DNA of 64,000 nt from Pararhodobacter zhoushanensis (GTDB lineage: Bacteria; Pseudomonadota; Alphaproteobacteria; Rhodobacterales; Rhodobacteraceae), in assembly GCF_025949695.1 (NCBI RefSeq), contig NZ_JAPDFL010000001.1, forward strand, positions 4,095,501 through 4,159,500, in the 5' to 3' direction. Made by a program: the position numbers and the translations under genes. Positions 25,584 to 33,812 of the stretch are shown here, piece by piece (positions within the stretch are counted from its first letter, which is position 1; each line of letters begins with the position of its first letter). Below the pieces are notes generated by a model. It made no database searches, was not told the DNA's origin, and saw nothing but the letters and a program-made list of their open reading frames with translations.

Positions 25584-25609
25584 CGCCCGGTCGCACCAGC
25601 GACCGGGCG
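25584..25609. terminator. Bidirectional hairpin between dapD and the symporter gene
   Basis: CGCCCGGTCGC and GCGACCGGGCG form a perfect 11-bp stem with an ACCA loop, followed by ATTTC on the plus strand. It sits between the convergent dapD and symporter genes, after an A-run and a CTCCCGCCGGAG motif (25569-25580) of a kind I recall from many Rhodobacteraceae intergenic regions. Confidence 0.7.
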
Positions 25610-25618
25610 ATTTCAGTC

Positions 25619-27046
25619 TCAGGCTTTGGGTGCATCCGGCCACGCGGTCGGATCGGTGTCCAGATCGGGGAACTTGGCCGGATCGAACACCGGCCGCTTG
25701 ATCCCCGAGTTCAGCTGCGCGCGGTAATCGTTGATGATCCGCAGCGCCACCGGGAACAGCATCATCAGCGCCAGCAGGTTGACCACGGCCAGAATGCCCA
25801 TCATCGGGTCCGAGAACGAGAACACAAAGGTCGCCCCCGGGGCCACCGCGCCCAGAAACACGATGGCCATGATCGCCACACGCAGGATATTCCGCGCCGT
25901 CATGCTGTCGGTCATGAAGCTGAGCGCGTTTTCACCCAGATAATAATTGTACATGATCGACGAGAACGAGAAGAGGAAAATCGCGGCCGTCAGGTAATAC
26001 TGCGCCCAGGCACCGACATGGCTGACCATGGATTGCTGGGTCAGGATCACCCCGTCCACACCGTCCGCGCCCGGCACGTACACGTCACCCAGCAGGATGA
26101 TGAACGCGGTGCACGAGCAGATCAGGATCGTGTCGATGAACACCGAAAAGCTTTGCGTGATACCCTGGCTCACCGGGTGACGCACGTAAGCGGTCGCCGC
26201 CACGTTGGGCGCAGAGCCGAGACCCGCCTCGTTCGAGAACAGACCGCGACGCAGACCCTGCGCAATCGCCGCCCCGACACCGCCCGCGACAGCCTCGCGG
26301 AAGCCAAAGGCGTTGGCGACGATGTCGATGATCACGCCAGGCAGGCTGGTCAGGTTCATCACGATGATCAGCAGCGCCATGCCCAGATAGCCGATGGCCA
26401 TGACCGGAACCACGACATCCGCCGCCTTGGCGATGCGGTGGATCCCGCCAAAGACGATCACGCCCGTGGCAAGGGACAGCACAACCCCGGTATAGATCCG
26501 TGGGATCGACAGGCTGTCGAGCGCCGCGCCCGCCACCGTATTGCCTTGAAACGCGTTGAAGCCGATGGCGAAAGACGCGATCAGGCAGACGGAATAGATG
26601 ATTGCCAGCCAGCGATAATTCTCGCCAAGCCCGTGGATGATCGACCGGGCCGGACCGCCGCGATAGTCGCCGCCCGGCTCGGTGCGCTTGTAAAGCTGCG
26701 CCAGTGTTGCCTCGATCAGCGCCGAGCACATGCCGATCAGCGCAATCGCCCACATCCAGAACACCGCCCCCGGACCGCCTGCGGTGATCGCCACCGCGAC
26801 GCCCGCGATGTTCCCGCCGCCGACGCGCCCGCCGACAGAAACGAACAGTGCCGCGCGGGCGCTGATCCGGCTGGGGTCAGCATCGGCGTCGCTTCTGAGC
26901 ACGCGGAACATGCGCTTGAAGAAACGAAACTGCGCGAAGCCACTGGCAATGGTAAAAAACACGCCCAGAACGACAAGGAACGGGATCAGCGCCCAGCCCC
27001 ACGTCAGATCATTGATCGCGTTGAAGATCGTGTCGAGAAAACCCAT
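25619..27046 (-). CDS. Alanine/glycine:cation symporter, AGCS family
   Basis: A 475-residue sodium-coupled amino acid carrier with about ten to eleven membrane helices. Family marks: SVGGRVGGGNIAGVAVAI near residue 75, FSNEAGLGSAPNVAATA near 270, and QGITQSFSVFIDTILICSCT after it. Many members carry the shorter GxGNIAG form, so the VGGRVGGGNIAG loop is slightly variant. A TTGACA/TGTCAA palindrome lies about 180 bases upstream and may be a regulatory site. The substrate is probably alanine or glycine. Confidence 0.9.
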   Translation of the reverse strand: MGFLDTIFNAINDLTWGWALIPFLVVLGVFFTIASGFAQFRFFKRMFRVLRSDADADPSRISARAALFVSVGGRVGGGNIAGVAVAITAGGPGAVFWMWAIALIGMCSALIEATLAQLYKRTEPGGDYRGGPARSIIHGLGENYRWLAIIYSVCLIASFAIGFNAFQGNTVAGAALDSLSIPRIYTGVVLSLATGVIVFGGIHRIAKAADVVVPVMAIGYLGMALLIIVMNLTSLPGVIIDIVANAFGFREAVAGGVGAAIAQGLRRGLFSNEAGLGSAPNVAATAYVRHPVSQGITQSFSVFIDTILICSCTAFIILLGDVYVPGADGVDGVILTQQSMVSHVGAWAQYYLTAAIFLFSFSSIMYNYYLGENALSFMTDSMTARNILRVAIMAIVFLGAVAPGATFVFSFSDPMMGILAVVNLLALMMLFPVALRIINDYRAQLNSGIKRPVFDPAKFPDLDTDPTAWPDAPKA

Positions 27047-27222
27047 CCGTCTGTCCCTTCTGGCACTAACCGCCTTGTCGGCGTCGGGCAGGCACTGCTG
27101 CGCGGCCTGCCCCGTTCCGATCCCGAACTGTTTGCCCGAGCTTGCGTCGAACTGTCACAGCTTAGGCGGAAACCGGCGGGACAGACAAGGAAGAGCCGAT
27201 TTTTTGACCGTCTCTTGGGAAA

Positions 27223-27238
27223 TTGACAACAATGTCAA
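27223..27238. promoter_or_regulatory. Palindrome upstream of the symporter gene
   Basis: TTGACA-ACAA-TGTCAA is a perfect 6+4+6 inverted repeat in the gap between the divergently placed symporter start and the 3' end of the rhodanese gene. It is a candidate regulator site for the symporter. Confidence 0.35.
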
Positions 27239-27298
27239 ACCGCCTGCCTGCCAAATGCGCAAATGGCAGCGTGCGCGGTTCAAGTGTCGCTTGCGCGC

Positions 27299-27694
27299 TC
27301 ACCCGGTCTTTTGCGGCTTGTCGCCCACCGGGCCGCCCGCGGCTTTCCAGCCGGTGAACCCGTCGGTGATGTGCATCACATTCTCCAGCCCCATTTCCTG
27401 CACCAGCCGCGCCGACAGTGCAGAACGCCAGCCGCTTGCACAGTAGAACACGATGCGGTTGCCGGTCTGGAACTGCGGCTTGGCGTAGGGGCTGGTCGGA
27501 TCGACCCAGAATTCCAGCATCCCGCGCGGGCAGTGAAAGGCGCCGGGGATCATCCCCTCGCGCTCCAGTTCACGCGGGTCGCGCAGATCGACAAAGGTGA
27601 CGCCCTCTTCGCCATGCACCGCCAGCAGATCGGCGGCGGGGGCGTGGTTTACAACGAGATTGGCCTCGGCGACCATATCGGCGGTTTTCTTCAT
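27299..27694 (-). CDS. Rhodanese-like domain protein
   Basis: A 131-residue single-domain rhodanese. The active-site cysteine is in IVFYCASGWRSA, with VTFVDLRDPRELEREGMIPG and ITDGFTGWKAAGGPV as the other conserved parts. It probably carries persulfide sulfur in the cytoplasm, as there is no signal peptide. The start MKKTADMVAEANL follows a GGGAGAA site. Confidence 0.88.
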   Translation of the reverse strand: MKKTADMVAEANLVVNHAPAADLLAVHGEEGVTFVDLRDPRELEREGMIPGAFHCPRGMLEFWVDPTSPYAKPQFQTGNRIVFYCASGWRSALSARLVQEMGLENVMHITDGFTGWKAAGGPVGDKPQKTG

Positions 27695-27778
27695 GGCGTT
27701 CTCCCTTTTCGTCAGGCTTTCATGCCGCTTTCTACCGCGCAAGTGCGCATTTCCCAGCCCCCGCCCTGAGGCCCCACC

Positions 27779-28477
27779 ATGCTTTCGCGCCTGCCCGTCC
27801 GCCTTGCCTTACTGCCCGTCCTGCTAGCGCAGGCCGTTGCAGTCCGTCGCCGCGCGCTGGTTCTGCCCGAGGCAGCAGGCCCGCGACGGGGCACCACCGG
27901 CAGCGGCCCGACCCTGCGCCTGCTGATCGCGGGCGACAGCTCTGCCGCCGGGGTTGGCGTGGCCGTGCAGGATCAGGCACTGGCCGGGCAACTGGTCGCA
28001 GCACTTGCGGGCGATTTCACCGTGCAGTGGCGGCTTGAGGCGCGCAGCGGTGCGACGAGCGGGCAGGTTTTACACCATTTACAAGGCCTTGATCTGGGGC
28101 CCCTCGACGTTGCCGTGACGGTCTCGGGGGTCAATGACGTCCTCCGTCAGGTATCCTTGCGCCGCTGGCGGCGGCAGCAGGCCGCGCTGTCGCAACTCCT
28201 GGTCACCCACGGCGCACGGCAGGTCTGGCGCTGTGGCGTGCCGCCGATGCAGCAGTTCACCCTGCTGCCCCGCCCCTTGCGCGACGTGCTGGGCGCGCAG
28301 GCCCGCCGGTTCGACGCGGCGCTGGCGGCGGATTCCACCGGTCCGCTGCATCATCTGCCCTTTGATCCCGCGCGCCTCACGCCCGCGATGCTGGCCGAGG
28401 ATGGCTTTCACCCCGGCCCGCAGATTTACGCGCTCTGGGCGCGCGAACTGGCCGAGAAAATCCGCCTGCACGCCTGA
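27779..28477 (+). CDS. SGNH/GDSL-type hydrolase
   Basis: A 232-residue esterase-like protein. Block I is LLIAGDSSAAGVGV with the nucleophile Ser, block III is VSGVNDVL with the oxyanion Asn, and block V is DGFHPGPQIYALWA with catalytic Asp and His. The first 25 residues are hydrophobic and may be a signal peptide or membrane anchor. The substrate is unknown; an acyl ester or lysophospholipid is typical. Confidence 0.85.
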   Translation: MLSRLPVRLALLPVLLAQAVAVRRRALVLPEAAGPRRGTTGSGPTLRLLIAGDSSAAGVGVAVQDQALAGQLVAALAGDFTVQWRLEARSGATSGQVLHHLQGLDLGPLDVAVTVSGVNDVLRQVSLRRWRRQQAALSQLLVTHGARQVWRCGVPPMQQFTLLPRPLRDVLGAQARRFDAALAADSTGPLHHLPFDPARLTPAMLAEDGFHPGPQIYALWARELAEKIRLHA

Positions 28478-28546
28478 AAGCGCGCCACCTTCCCCTGCCG
28501 CGCCGTTGGCTGTATCACCCCAACCGAACAGCCCGAGGTGCCCGCC

Positions 28547-28873
28547 ATGACCGACAAACCCAAACGCCCGCAAAAGGTCTTTACCCTGTTGGTCGAGGTT
28601 GGCCGCTCGGCAGGCGACGGCTTGCCCAAGGGCAGCACCGGCGCCGGTCTGGTCTGCTATGCGGCGGGCGTGGACGAGGCCGAAGCGGTGCGCGAAACCG
28701 TGGCGATCCTCAAGCAGGCCGATATGTCGCCGCTCGACGTCACCGGCTACGGCACGCTGGAAGAACGGCTAGAGCAGGGCGACGAGATCGACCCCGAAGA
28801 GCGCGCGTTGATGCAGCGCGCGCTGGACGAGAACGCGGTGATCGTGGCGCAGATGACGCCGTTCAACGACTGA
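28547..28873 (+). CDS. Conserved hypothetical protein
   Basis: A 108-residue protein with an alternating strand-helix pattern (FTLLVEVGRSAGDGLPKGST, AGLVCYAAGVDEAEAVRETV) suggestive of a small ferredoxin-like fold, and an acidic C-terminus. The ATG at 28547 is preferred over a GTG at 28538 because GAGG lies nine bases upstream. It sits in the dapE-dapD neighbourhood but has no recognisable function. Confidence 0.7.
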   Translation: MTDKPKRPQKVFTLLVEVGRSAGDGLPKGSTGAGLVCYAAGVDEAEAVRETVAILKQADMSPLDVTGYGTLEERLEQGDEIDPEERALMQRALDENAVIVAQMTPFND

Positions 28874-28933
28874 TCCGATCGGCGCGCAGCCAGCGCGGAA
28901 AACGCTGGAGCTTTGCCGCACCCCACCCTAGCA

Positions 28934-28949
28934 TGAAAATGCAATTTCA
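28934..28949. promoter_or_regulatory. Putative RpiR operator before rpiR
   Basis: TGAAAATGCAATTTCA, an imperfect palindrome 12 bases before the rpiR-type start codon, matches the two palindromes before the TRAP operon. It suggests autoregulation. Confidence 0.55.
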
Positions 28950-28961
28950 TCGCTGGGCCTC

Positions 28962-29795
28962 ATGACCGACCGACCCTTCCTTTCGCGCGTTCGCAAGATC
29001 CTGCCCGACCTGCACCCCGCCGAGCGCAAGCTGGGCGAGTTGGTGTGCAATTTCCCGGGCGAGCTGGCCAGCTATTCGGCCTCGGAACTCGCCGATCTGG
29101 CCGAGGTGTCGAACGCCACGGTCAGCCGATTCATCCGCCGTCTGGGCTATAAATCCTATGAGGAGGCGCGCCGCCATGCGCGGCTGGAAAAGGACAGCGG
29201 GTCGCGGCTGTATCTGGGCACGGTCAAGGTTCCTGCCCCGCATGCGCCGCAAGCCTATGCCGAGACGGACATGCGCAACATCCAGCGCACCATCGAGGCG
29301 ATCGACGAGGCCGACATCGACCGTCTGGCCGAGGCGCTGCTGAGCGCGCGCAAGGTCTGGGTGATCGGCTTTCGCGTTGGCGCGCCGCTGGCGCATTATC
29401 TGCAATGGCAATTGCTTCAGGTGGTTGAGAGTATCGTGGCGCTGCCAGGTGCCGGGCAGACCATGGGGGAAAATCTGGCCGGGCTGCACCCCGACGATGT
29501 GGTCGTCCTGTTCGGCCTGCGCCGCCGCGTGACGCTGATGGAGCCCGTGCTCGCGGCCATCGAAGGCAGCGGCGCGCAGCTGGCCTTCATCACCGACGAG
29601 AGCATGCCCACCCACGCCCCCGCCACCTGGCATTTCCGCTGCGCGACCGAATCGTCGGGGCCGCTGTTCAGCCATGTCGGCGTCATGGCCCTGCTGAACC
29701 TCGTAGCGAATCGCACCATCGACACCGCCGGTGAGGCCGGGCGCGCGCGTCTGGCAGCGATTGAGGCGCTCAACGACCGTCTGGGCGAGCTGTAA
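28962..29795 (+). CDS. MurR/RpiR-family transcriptional regulator
   Basis: A 277-residue regulator with an N-terminal RpiR helix-turn-helix (YSASELADLAEVSNATVSRF, IRRLGYKSYEEARRHARLE) and a C-terminal SIS sugar-phosphate-type domain (VWVIGFRVGAPLAHYLQWQL, DVVVLFGLRRRVTLM, FITDESMPTHAPATW). It is followed by a TRAP operon, and matching palindromes precede both, so it very probably controls that operon in response to a metabolite. Confidence 0.88.
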   Translation: MTDRPFLSRVRKILPDLHPAERKLGELVCNFPGELASYSASELADLAEVSNATVSRFIRRLGYKSYEEARRHARLEKDSGSRLYLGTVKVPAPHAPQAYAETDMRNIQRTIEAIDEADIDRLAEALLSARKVWVIGFRVGAPLAHYLQWQLLQVVESIVALPGAGQTMGENLAGLHPDDVVVLFGLRRRVTLMEPVLAAIEGSGAQLAFITDESMPTHAPATWHFRCATESSGPLFSHVGVMALLNLVANRTIDTAGEAGRARLAAIEALNDRLGEL

Positions 29796-29864
29796 AGCGC
29801 CTGTCTTCTGCGCAGAGCGGTGAAATATCGCTTTCGTCCTGTGCGAAAACAGATGACAGGACGC

Positions 29865-29920
29865 GAAAACATGTTTTCATTGAATCACGTCGGCACGGTG
29901 ATCGTGAAAATGTGTTTTCA
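29865..29920. promoter_or_regulatory. Two putative RpiR operators before the TRAP operon
   Basis: GAAAACATGTTTTC (29865-29878) is a perfect palindrome, and TGAAAATGTGTTTTCA (29905-29920) is near-perfect. Centre spacing is about 41 bases, or four helical turns, so two dimers could bind on one face. A half-site GCGAAAACAG occurs further upstream at 29843. Confidence 0.65.
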
Positions 29921-29981
29921 TGGCAAGCACCGGGAATCGGGTTCAACCGGTCTGTCCGGCCCCCACAGAGAGGAATTCTTC

Positions 29982-31010
29982 ATGCGCACCGTTCTTATGA
30001 CCTCCGCCGCCCTTTGCCTTGCCGGGGCCGCCTCGGCTGACACGCTCTCGTTCCGCGTTCTGGGCCAGCCCGTTGGCTCGGGCCTGATCCAGCAACAGGT
30101 CGAGCAACCCTTCTTTGAAGGCCTCGCCGCTGCCAGCGGCATGGATGCGACGTTCGATTACCTGCCCGTCGATGTCGCGGGCATCCCCGACAATGACGGT
30201 ATGCGCGTCGTGCGCACCGGCCTGTTCGACATCGTGTCCTTCCGCGGTCCGCAGGTCAGCCGGGACGAGCCGACGATGCTGGGCCTCGATCTGGTCGGGC
30301 TGAACCCCGATTACGCCAGCGGCCGCGCCCATGCCGAAGCCTTCCTGCCCACCGTCAGCACCGCCGTCGAGAGCCGCTTCAACGCCCGCGTGCTGGGTGT
30401 CTGGCCCGCCGGTCCGCAGGTGTTGTTCTGCGTCCCCGAAATCACCGGGCTGGCCGATCTTGAGGGCCTGAAGGTCCGCGTCGGTGATCAATCCGCCGCC
30501 GCCTTCGTTGCGCAATTCGGGGCCACCGGCGTGCCGATGCCCTTCGGCGAGGTGCAGCAGTCGCTGTCGCGCGGTGTGGTGGATTGCGCGATCACCGGCC
30601 CGGCCTCGGCCAACTCGGCGGGCTGGCCCGAGGTGACGACGACCGTGCTGCCGATTGCGCTGCAACTGGCGATGAACGGCTATGTCATCAACAACGACAG
30701 CTGGGCCGCGATGAGCCCCGAGCAGCAGACGCAGCTGCAAACGGCGATGGACGGGCTGATCGACCAGATCTGGACGTATTCCGAAGAGCTGTATCAGGAC
30801 GCGCTGAACTGCAACACCGGTCAACAACCCTGCGTCCACGGCACGCCCTACACCCTGACCGCCGCGCCGATCTCGGACGCCGATCTGGCTGCCGTGGCCA
30901 GCGCGCTGGTGGGCAGCTCTCTGCCCGCGTGGACTGCGCAGTGCAACGCGGTCAACCCGACCTGCGAGGCGGACTGGATGGCCACGGTCGGCACCCAGCT
31001 CGGCCTGTGA
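29982..31010 (+). CDS. TRAP transporter substrate-binding protein, DctP type
   Basis: The 342-residue periplasmic receptor of a TRAP uptake system. It has a Sec signal peptide (MRTVLMTSAALCLAGAASA), then SFRVLGQPVGSGLIQQQ, VLFCVPEITGLADLEGLKVR with the ligand-binding region typical of DctP proteins, and VDCAITGPASANSAGWPEV. Two C-terminal cysteine pairs (LNCNTGQQPCVHG; CNAVNPTCEAD) probably form disulfides, which is unusual. AGAGAGGAA precedes the ATG. The ligand is unknown. Confidence 0.9.
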   Translation: MRTVLMTSAALCLAGAASADTLSFRVLGQPVGSGLIQQQVEQPFFEGLAAASGMDATFDYLPVDVAGIPDNDGMRVVRTGLFDIVSFRGPQVSRDEPTMLGLDLVGLNPDYASGRAHAEAFLPTVSTAVESRFNARVLGVWPAGPQVLFCVPEITGLADLEGLKVRVGDQSAAAFVAQFGATGVPMPFGEVQQSLSRGVVDCAITGPASANSAGWPEVTTTVLPIALQLAMNGYVINNDSWAAMSPEQQTQLQTAMDGLIDQIWTYSEELYQDALNCNTGQQPCVHGTPYTLTAAPISDADLAAVASALVGSSLPAWTAQCNAVNPTCEADWMATVGTQLGL

Positions 31011-31030
31011 TCTGACGAAAGGGCGGTGCC

Positions 31031-31588
31031 ATGAAGACCTATTCCCGTCTGTGTGCGGTGGCCTTCGGCCTGATGATGACGGCGCTTTGCGTCGTCATCT
31101 CGGTCGAGACGGTGCTGCGCAAGCTGTTCAACCATTCCCTTGCCGGGGTGGATGAGCTGTCAGGCTACGCCATCGCCATCGGTGCGCCGCTGTGTTTCAC
31201 CATCGCGGCCATCGAGCAAAGTCACATCCGTATCAACCTGTTGCACATGCGGATGCCGCGCGGGATGCAGGCCGCGCTGAACCTGCTGGCGGCGCTGTCT
31301 CTGGCCGCGCTGTCGCTCTATCTGGTGACCTTCACCTATCGCACCGTCGCTGAAACGCAGATGTTCGGCTCGGTCGCGCAGACCCCGTGGATGACCCCGC
31401 TGATCTGGCCGCAAACCGCGTGGCTGGTGGCGATGGGCGTCTTCACGCTGGCAACGGTCCTGCTGGCCGTGCGCGCCGTTCTGCTGGCCCTGCGCCGAGA
31501 CACCAATGCCTTGCTGTCCGACTTCGGCCCCGACGCGGTCGAGGATGAACTGGCCAGCGAGCTGTCCGATCTGGAGCAACGCTCATGA
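31031..31588 (+). CDS. TRAP transporter small permease, DctQ type
   Basis: A 185-residue membrane protein with four predicted helices and the DctQ pattern (VVISVETVLRKLFNHSLAGV, DELSGYAIAIGAPLCFTIAA). It partners with the large permease, whose ATG overlaps its stop by four bases. The C-terminal 30 residues are a charged cytoplasmic tail. Confidence 0.92.
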   Translation: MKTYSRLCAVAFGLMMTALCVVISVETVLRKLFNHSLAGVDELSGYAIAIGAPLCFTIAAIEQSHIRINLLHMRMPRGMQAALNLLAALSLAALSLYLVTFTYRTVAETQMFGSVAQTPWMTPLIWPQTAWLVAMGVFTLATVLLAVRAVLLALRRDTNALLSDFGPDAVEDELASELSDLEQRS

Positions 31589-32886
31589 GCATTACCGTCA
31601 TTGCCCTTGGCTTTCTGGCCATGCTCGCCCTGATGTTCCTGTCCATGCCCGTCGCCGTGGCGATCCTGACCGTGGGCGGCATCGGCGGCTATATGGCTTA
31701 CGGCATGCCGCTGGTCGAAACCATGGGCGGCGTGGTCTGGGGGACGCTGAACAACCCGGTGATGACCGCGATCCCGCTGTTCATGCTGCTGGGCGAGCTG
31801 CTGCTGCGCGGCGGCATCGCCGACAAGATGTTCGACGCGCTGGCGGTCTGGCTGGGGCGGTTGCCCGGCGGCCTGTTGCACACCAACATCGGCACCTGCG
31901 CGCTGTTTTCGGCGACCTCGGGCTCGTCGGTGGCCACCGCCGCGACCGTCGGCACCATCGCCCTGCCCGCGCTCAGCGAGCGTAACTACCCGGTGCGCCC
32001 CTCGCTGGGCACCTTGGCGGCGGGCGGCACGCTGGGCATTCTGATCCCGCCTTCGGTCAACCTGCTGGTCTATGGCTCGCTCGCCAATGTCTCGGTCGGA
32101 CAGCTGTTCATTGCCGGGGTGCTGCCGGGGGTGCTGCTGACCCTGCTGTTCATGCTCTACGTTGCCATCAGCTACCCCAACGCCGGGCGCGACAGCGAGG
32201 CCATCGCCGTCCCCCGCGCCGAGAAGCTGCGCCTGCTGCGCCATCTGGTGCCGCCCGCGATCATCTTCGGCATCGTCATGGGGTCGATCTATGGCGGGCT
32301 GGCGACGCCGACGGAAAGCGCCGCGCTCGGCGTCATGGCCGCATTCTTTTTCGTCTGGAGAAACAAGCGCCTGAACTGGTCTTTGCTGGAGACCTGCTTT
32401 GTCCAGTCCGCCCGTACCTCGGGGATGGTGATCCTTGTGATCGTCTGCGCGCTCTTGCTCAACGTCACGCTGTCGATGACCGGCGGCACGCAGGCGGTGA
32501 CGCGCTGGGTCACCGGGCTGGGCCTGAGCCCGACCATGCTGCTCCTGCTCTTCGTGGTCTTCTACGTCATCCTCGGGATGTTCATGGACGCGATGTCGAT
32601 GCTGGTGCTGACCGTGCCGATCGCTGTGCCGATGGTGACGGCGCTGGGGATTGATCCCATCTGGTTCGGCGTCTTTGTCGTGGTGATGTGCGAGATCGGG
32701 CTGATCACGCCGCCTGTCGGCATGAACCTGTTCGTGGTGCAGGGCGTGCGCAAGGGCGGTGGGGATTTCAACGATGTGATCTGGGGCTCGGTCCCGTTTG
32801 TGGTGATCATGATCGTCTTTGCCGGTCTGTTGATCCTTGTGCCCGGCATCGCCCTGCTGCTGCCCGACCTTGCGTCCGGTCGCTGA
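31585..32886 (+). CDS. TRAP transporter large permease, DctM type
   Basis: A 433-residue ion-coupled permease with about twelve membrane helices. Signature segments: IGTCALFSATSGSSVATAAT, GTLGILIPPSVNLLVYG, GGLATPTESAALGV, DAMSMLVLTVPI and EIGLITPPVGMNLFVVQGV. Together with the DctP and DctQ partners it makes a full TRAP system. The racemase-family gene follows one base after its stop, so all are probably one transcript. Confidence 0.95.
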   Translation: MSITVIALGFLAMLALMFLSMPVAVAILTVGGIGGYMAYGMPLVETMGGVVWGTLNNPVMTAIPLFMLLGELLLRGGIADKMFDALAVWLGRLPGGLLHTNIGTCALFSATSGSSVATAATVGTIALPALSERNYPVRPSLGTLAAGGTLGILIPPSVNLLVYGSLANVSVGQLFIAGVLPGVLLTLLFMLYVAISYPNAGRDSEAIAVPRAEKLRLLRHLVPPAIIFGIVMGSIYGGLATPTESAALGVMAAFFFVWRNKRLNWSLLETCFVQSARTSGMVILVIVCALLLNVTLSMTGGTQAVTRWVTGLGLSPTMLLLLFVVFYVILGMFMDAMSMLVLTVPIAVPMVTALGIDPIWFGVFVVVMCEIGLITPPVGMNLFVVQGVRKGGGDFNDVIWGSVPFVVIMIVFAGLLILVPGIALLLPDLASGR

Positions 32887-32887
32887 C

Positions 32888-33559
32888 ATGACCGACACGC
32901 CCAGACGGTTGCTGATCGTCAATCCCAACGGCAACCCCGAGGTCACGGCCCGCACGCAAGCCTGCGCGGACCGCATCCTTGGCCCGGGCTGCAACGGCTT
33001 TGCCGTGCAGCCCGCGGGAAGCCCGCATGCCATCGAGACCCCCGCCGACCGCGCGCTGGCCGAGCCGCTGGCGCTGGCGCTGCTGGCGCAGCATCCGGGC
33101 TATGACGCCTATGTCATGGCCTGCTTCGACGACATCGCCATCGCCCCGGCGCGGGCCTTCCTGAAGGCCCCGATCCTTGACGCGGTCGAGGCTTCGGTCG
33201 CCGCCGCCCGCAGTCTTGCGCAGCGGTTCAGCATCGTGACCACGGTCGAGGCGATGGTGCCGGGGATCGAGGCTCTGGTCGCGCGGCTGGGTGCTGCCAG
33301 CCAGTGCAGCGTCCGCGCGGCGGGCATCGGCGTCGCGGCAGCGGCTGCAGGCGAACCCGAGGCGCTGAGGCGGCTCGACGCCACCATCGTACGCGCGCGG
33401 GATCAGGACGGGGCGCAGGCGATTATCCTTGGCTCGGGTGGGCTGACCGGCCACGCCGCGCGCCTGTCGCAACGCCACGGCCTGCCGGTCATCGACGGCA
33501 TCGAAGCCGCGATCCGCCGGGCCGAGGCGGCCTCCCGCATCGCCGCCAAGATGGCCTGA
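32888..33559 (+). CDS. Asp/Glu/hydantoin racemase-family protein, second active-site Cys replaced
   Basis: A 223-residue protein with the family opening LLIVNPNGNPEVTARTQACA, the first active-site region YVMACFDDIAIAPAR with its Cys, and SIVTTVEAMVPGIEALVARL. In hydantoin racemases the second Cys lies in an LGCAGM-type motif; here the equivalent is IILGSGGLTGHAA, with Ser. It may therefore act as a one-base isomerase, a lyase or hydrolase of the related maleate isomerase/AMDase group. Its place at the end of a TRAP operon suggests it processes the imported compound. Confidence 0.82.
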   Translation: MTDTPRRLLIVNPNGNPEVTARTQACADRILGPGCNGFAVQPAGSPHAIETPADRALAEPLALALLAQHPGYDAYVMACFDDIAIAPARAFLKAPILDAVEASVAAARSLAQRFSIVTTVEAMVPGIEALVARLGAASQCSVRAAGIGVAAAAAGEPEALRRLDATIVRARDQDGAQAIILGSGGLTGHAARLSQRHGLPVIDGIEAAIRRAEAASRIAAKMA

Positions 33560-33812
33560 GCGCCGGTTTAGACGCGCTGCAGGGCACCGGAATCAGCCAG
33601 CGCGGCTACCTGCTGCGCATCGCGGGTCTGCTCGACCCGTTCCGGATGTGACAGGAAGTCGCCCCAAACCCGCTCAGTTGGGCAAATACGGCAAATGACG
33701 GCCTCCTGCACGACGTCTTCAAAACTCCCTCAAGCAAGTTCGCCGCCCACAGGCTACAGTCGGGAAACAGCGGGCAATGGGCCTTGCTGATCGAGACGAG
33801 GAGACTGCACTC
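33560..33812. other. Intergenic region before the cysteine-synthase gene
   Basis: I see no convincing gene here. A plus-strand frame ends with GYLLRIAGLLDPFRM at 33651 but has no start or partner and may be a remnant. No clear terminator or operator is visible. Confidence 0.4.

Noticed and set aside
31336..33033. Long minus-strand frame opposite dctM and the racemase-family gene
   Set aside because: Composition is dominated by His, Asp, Gln and Arg, typical of an antisense shadow; no motif.
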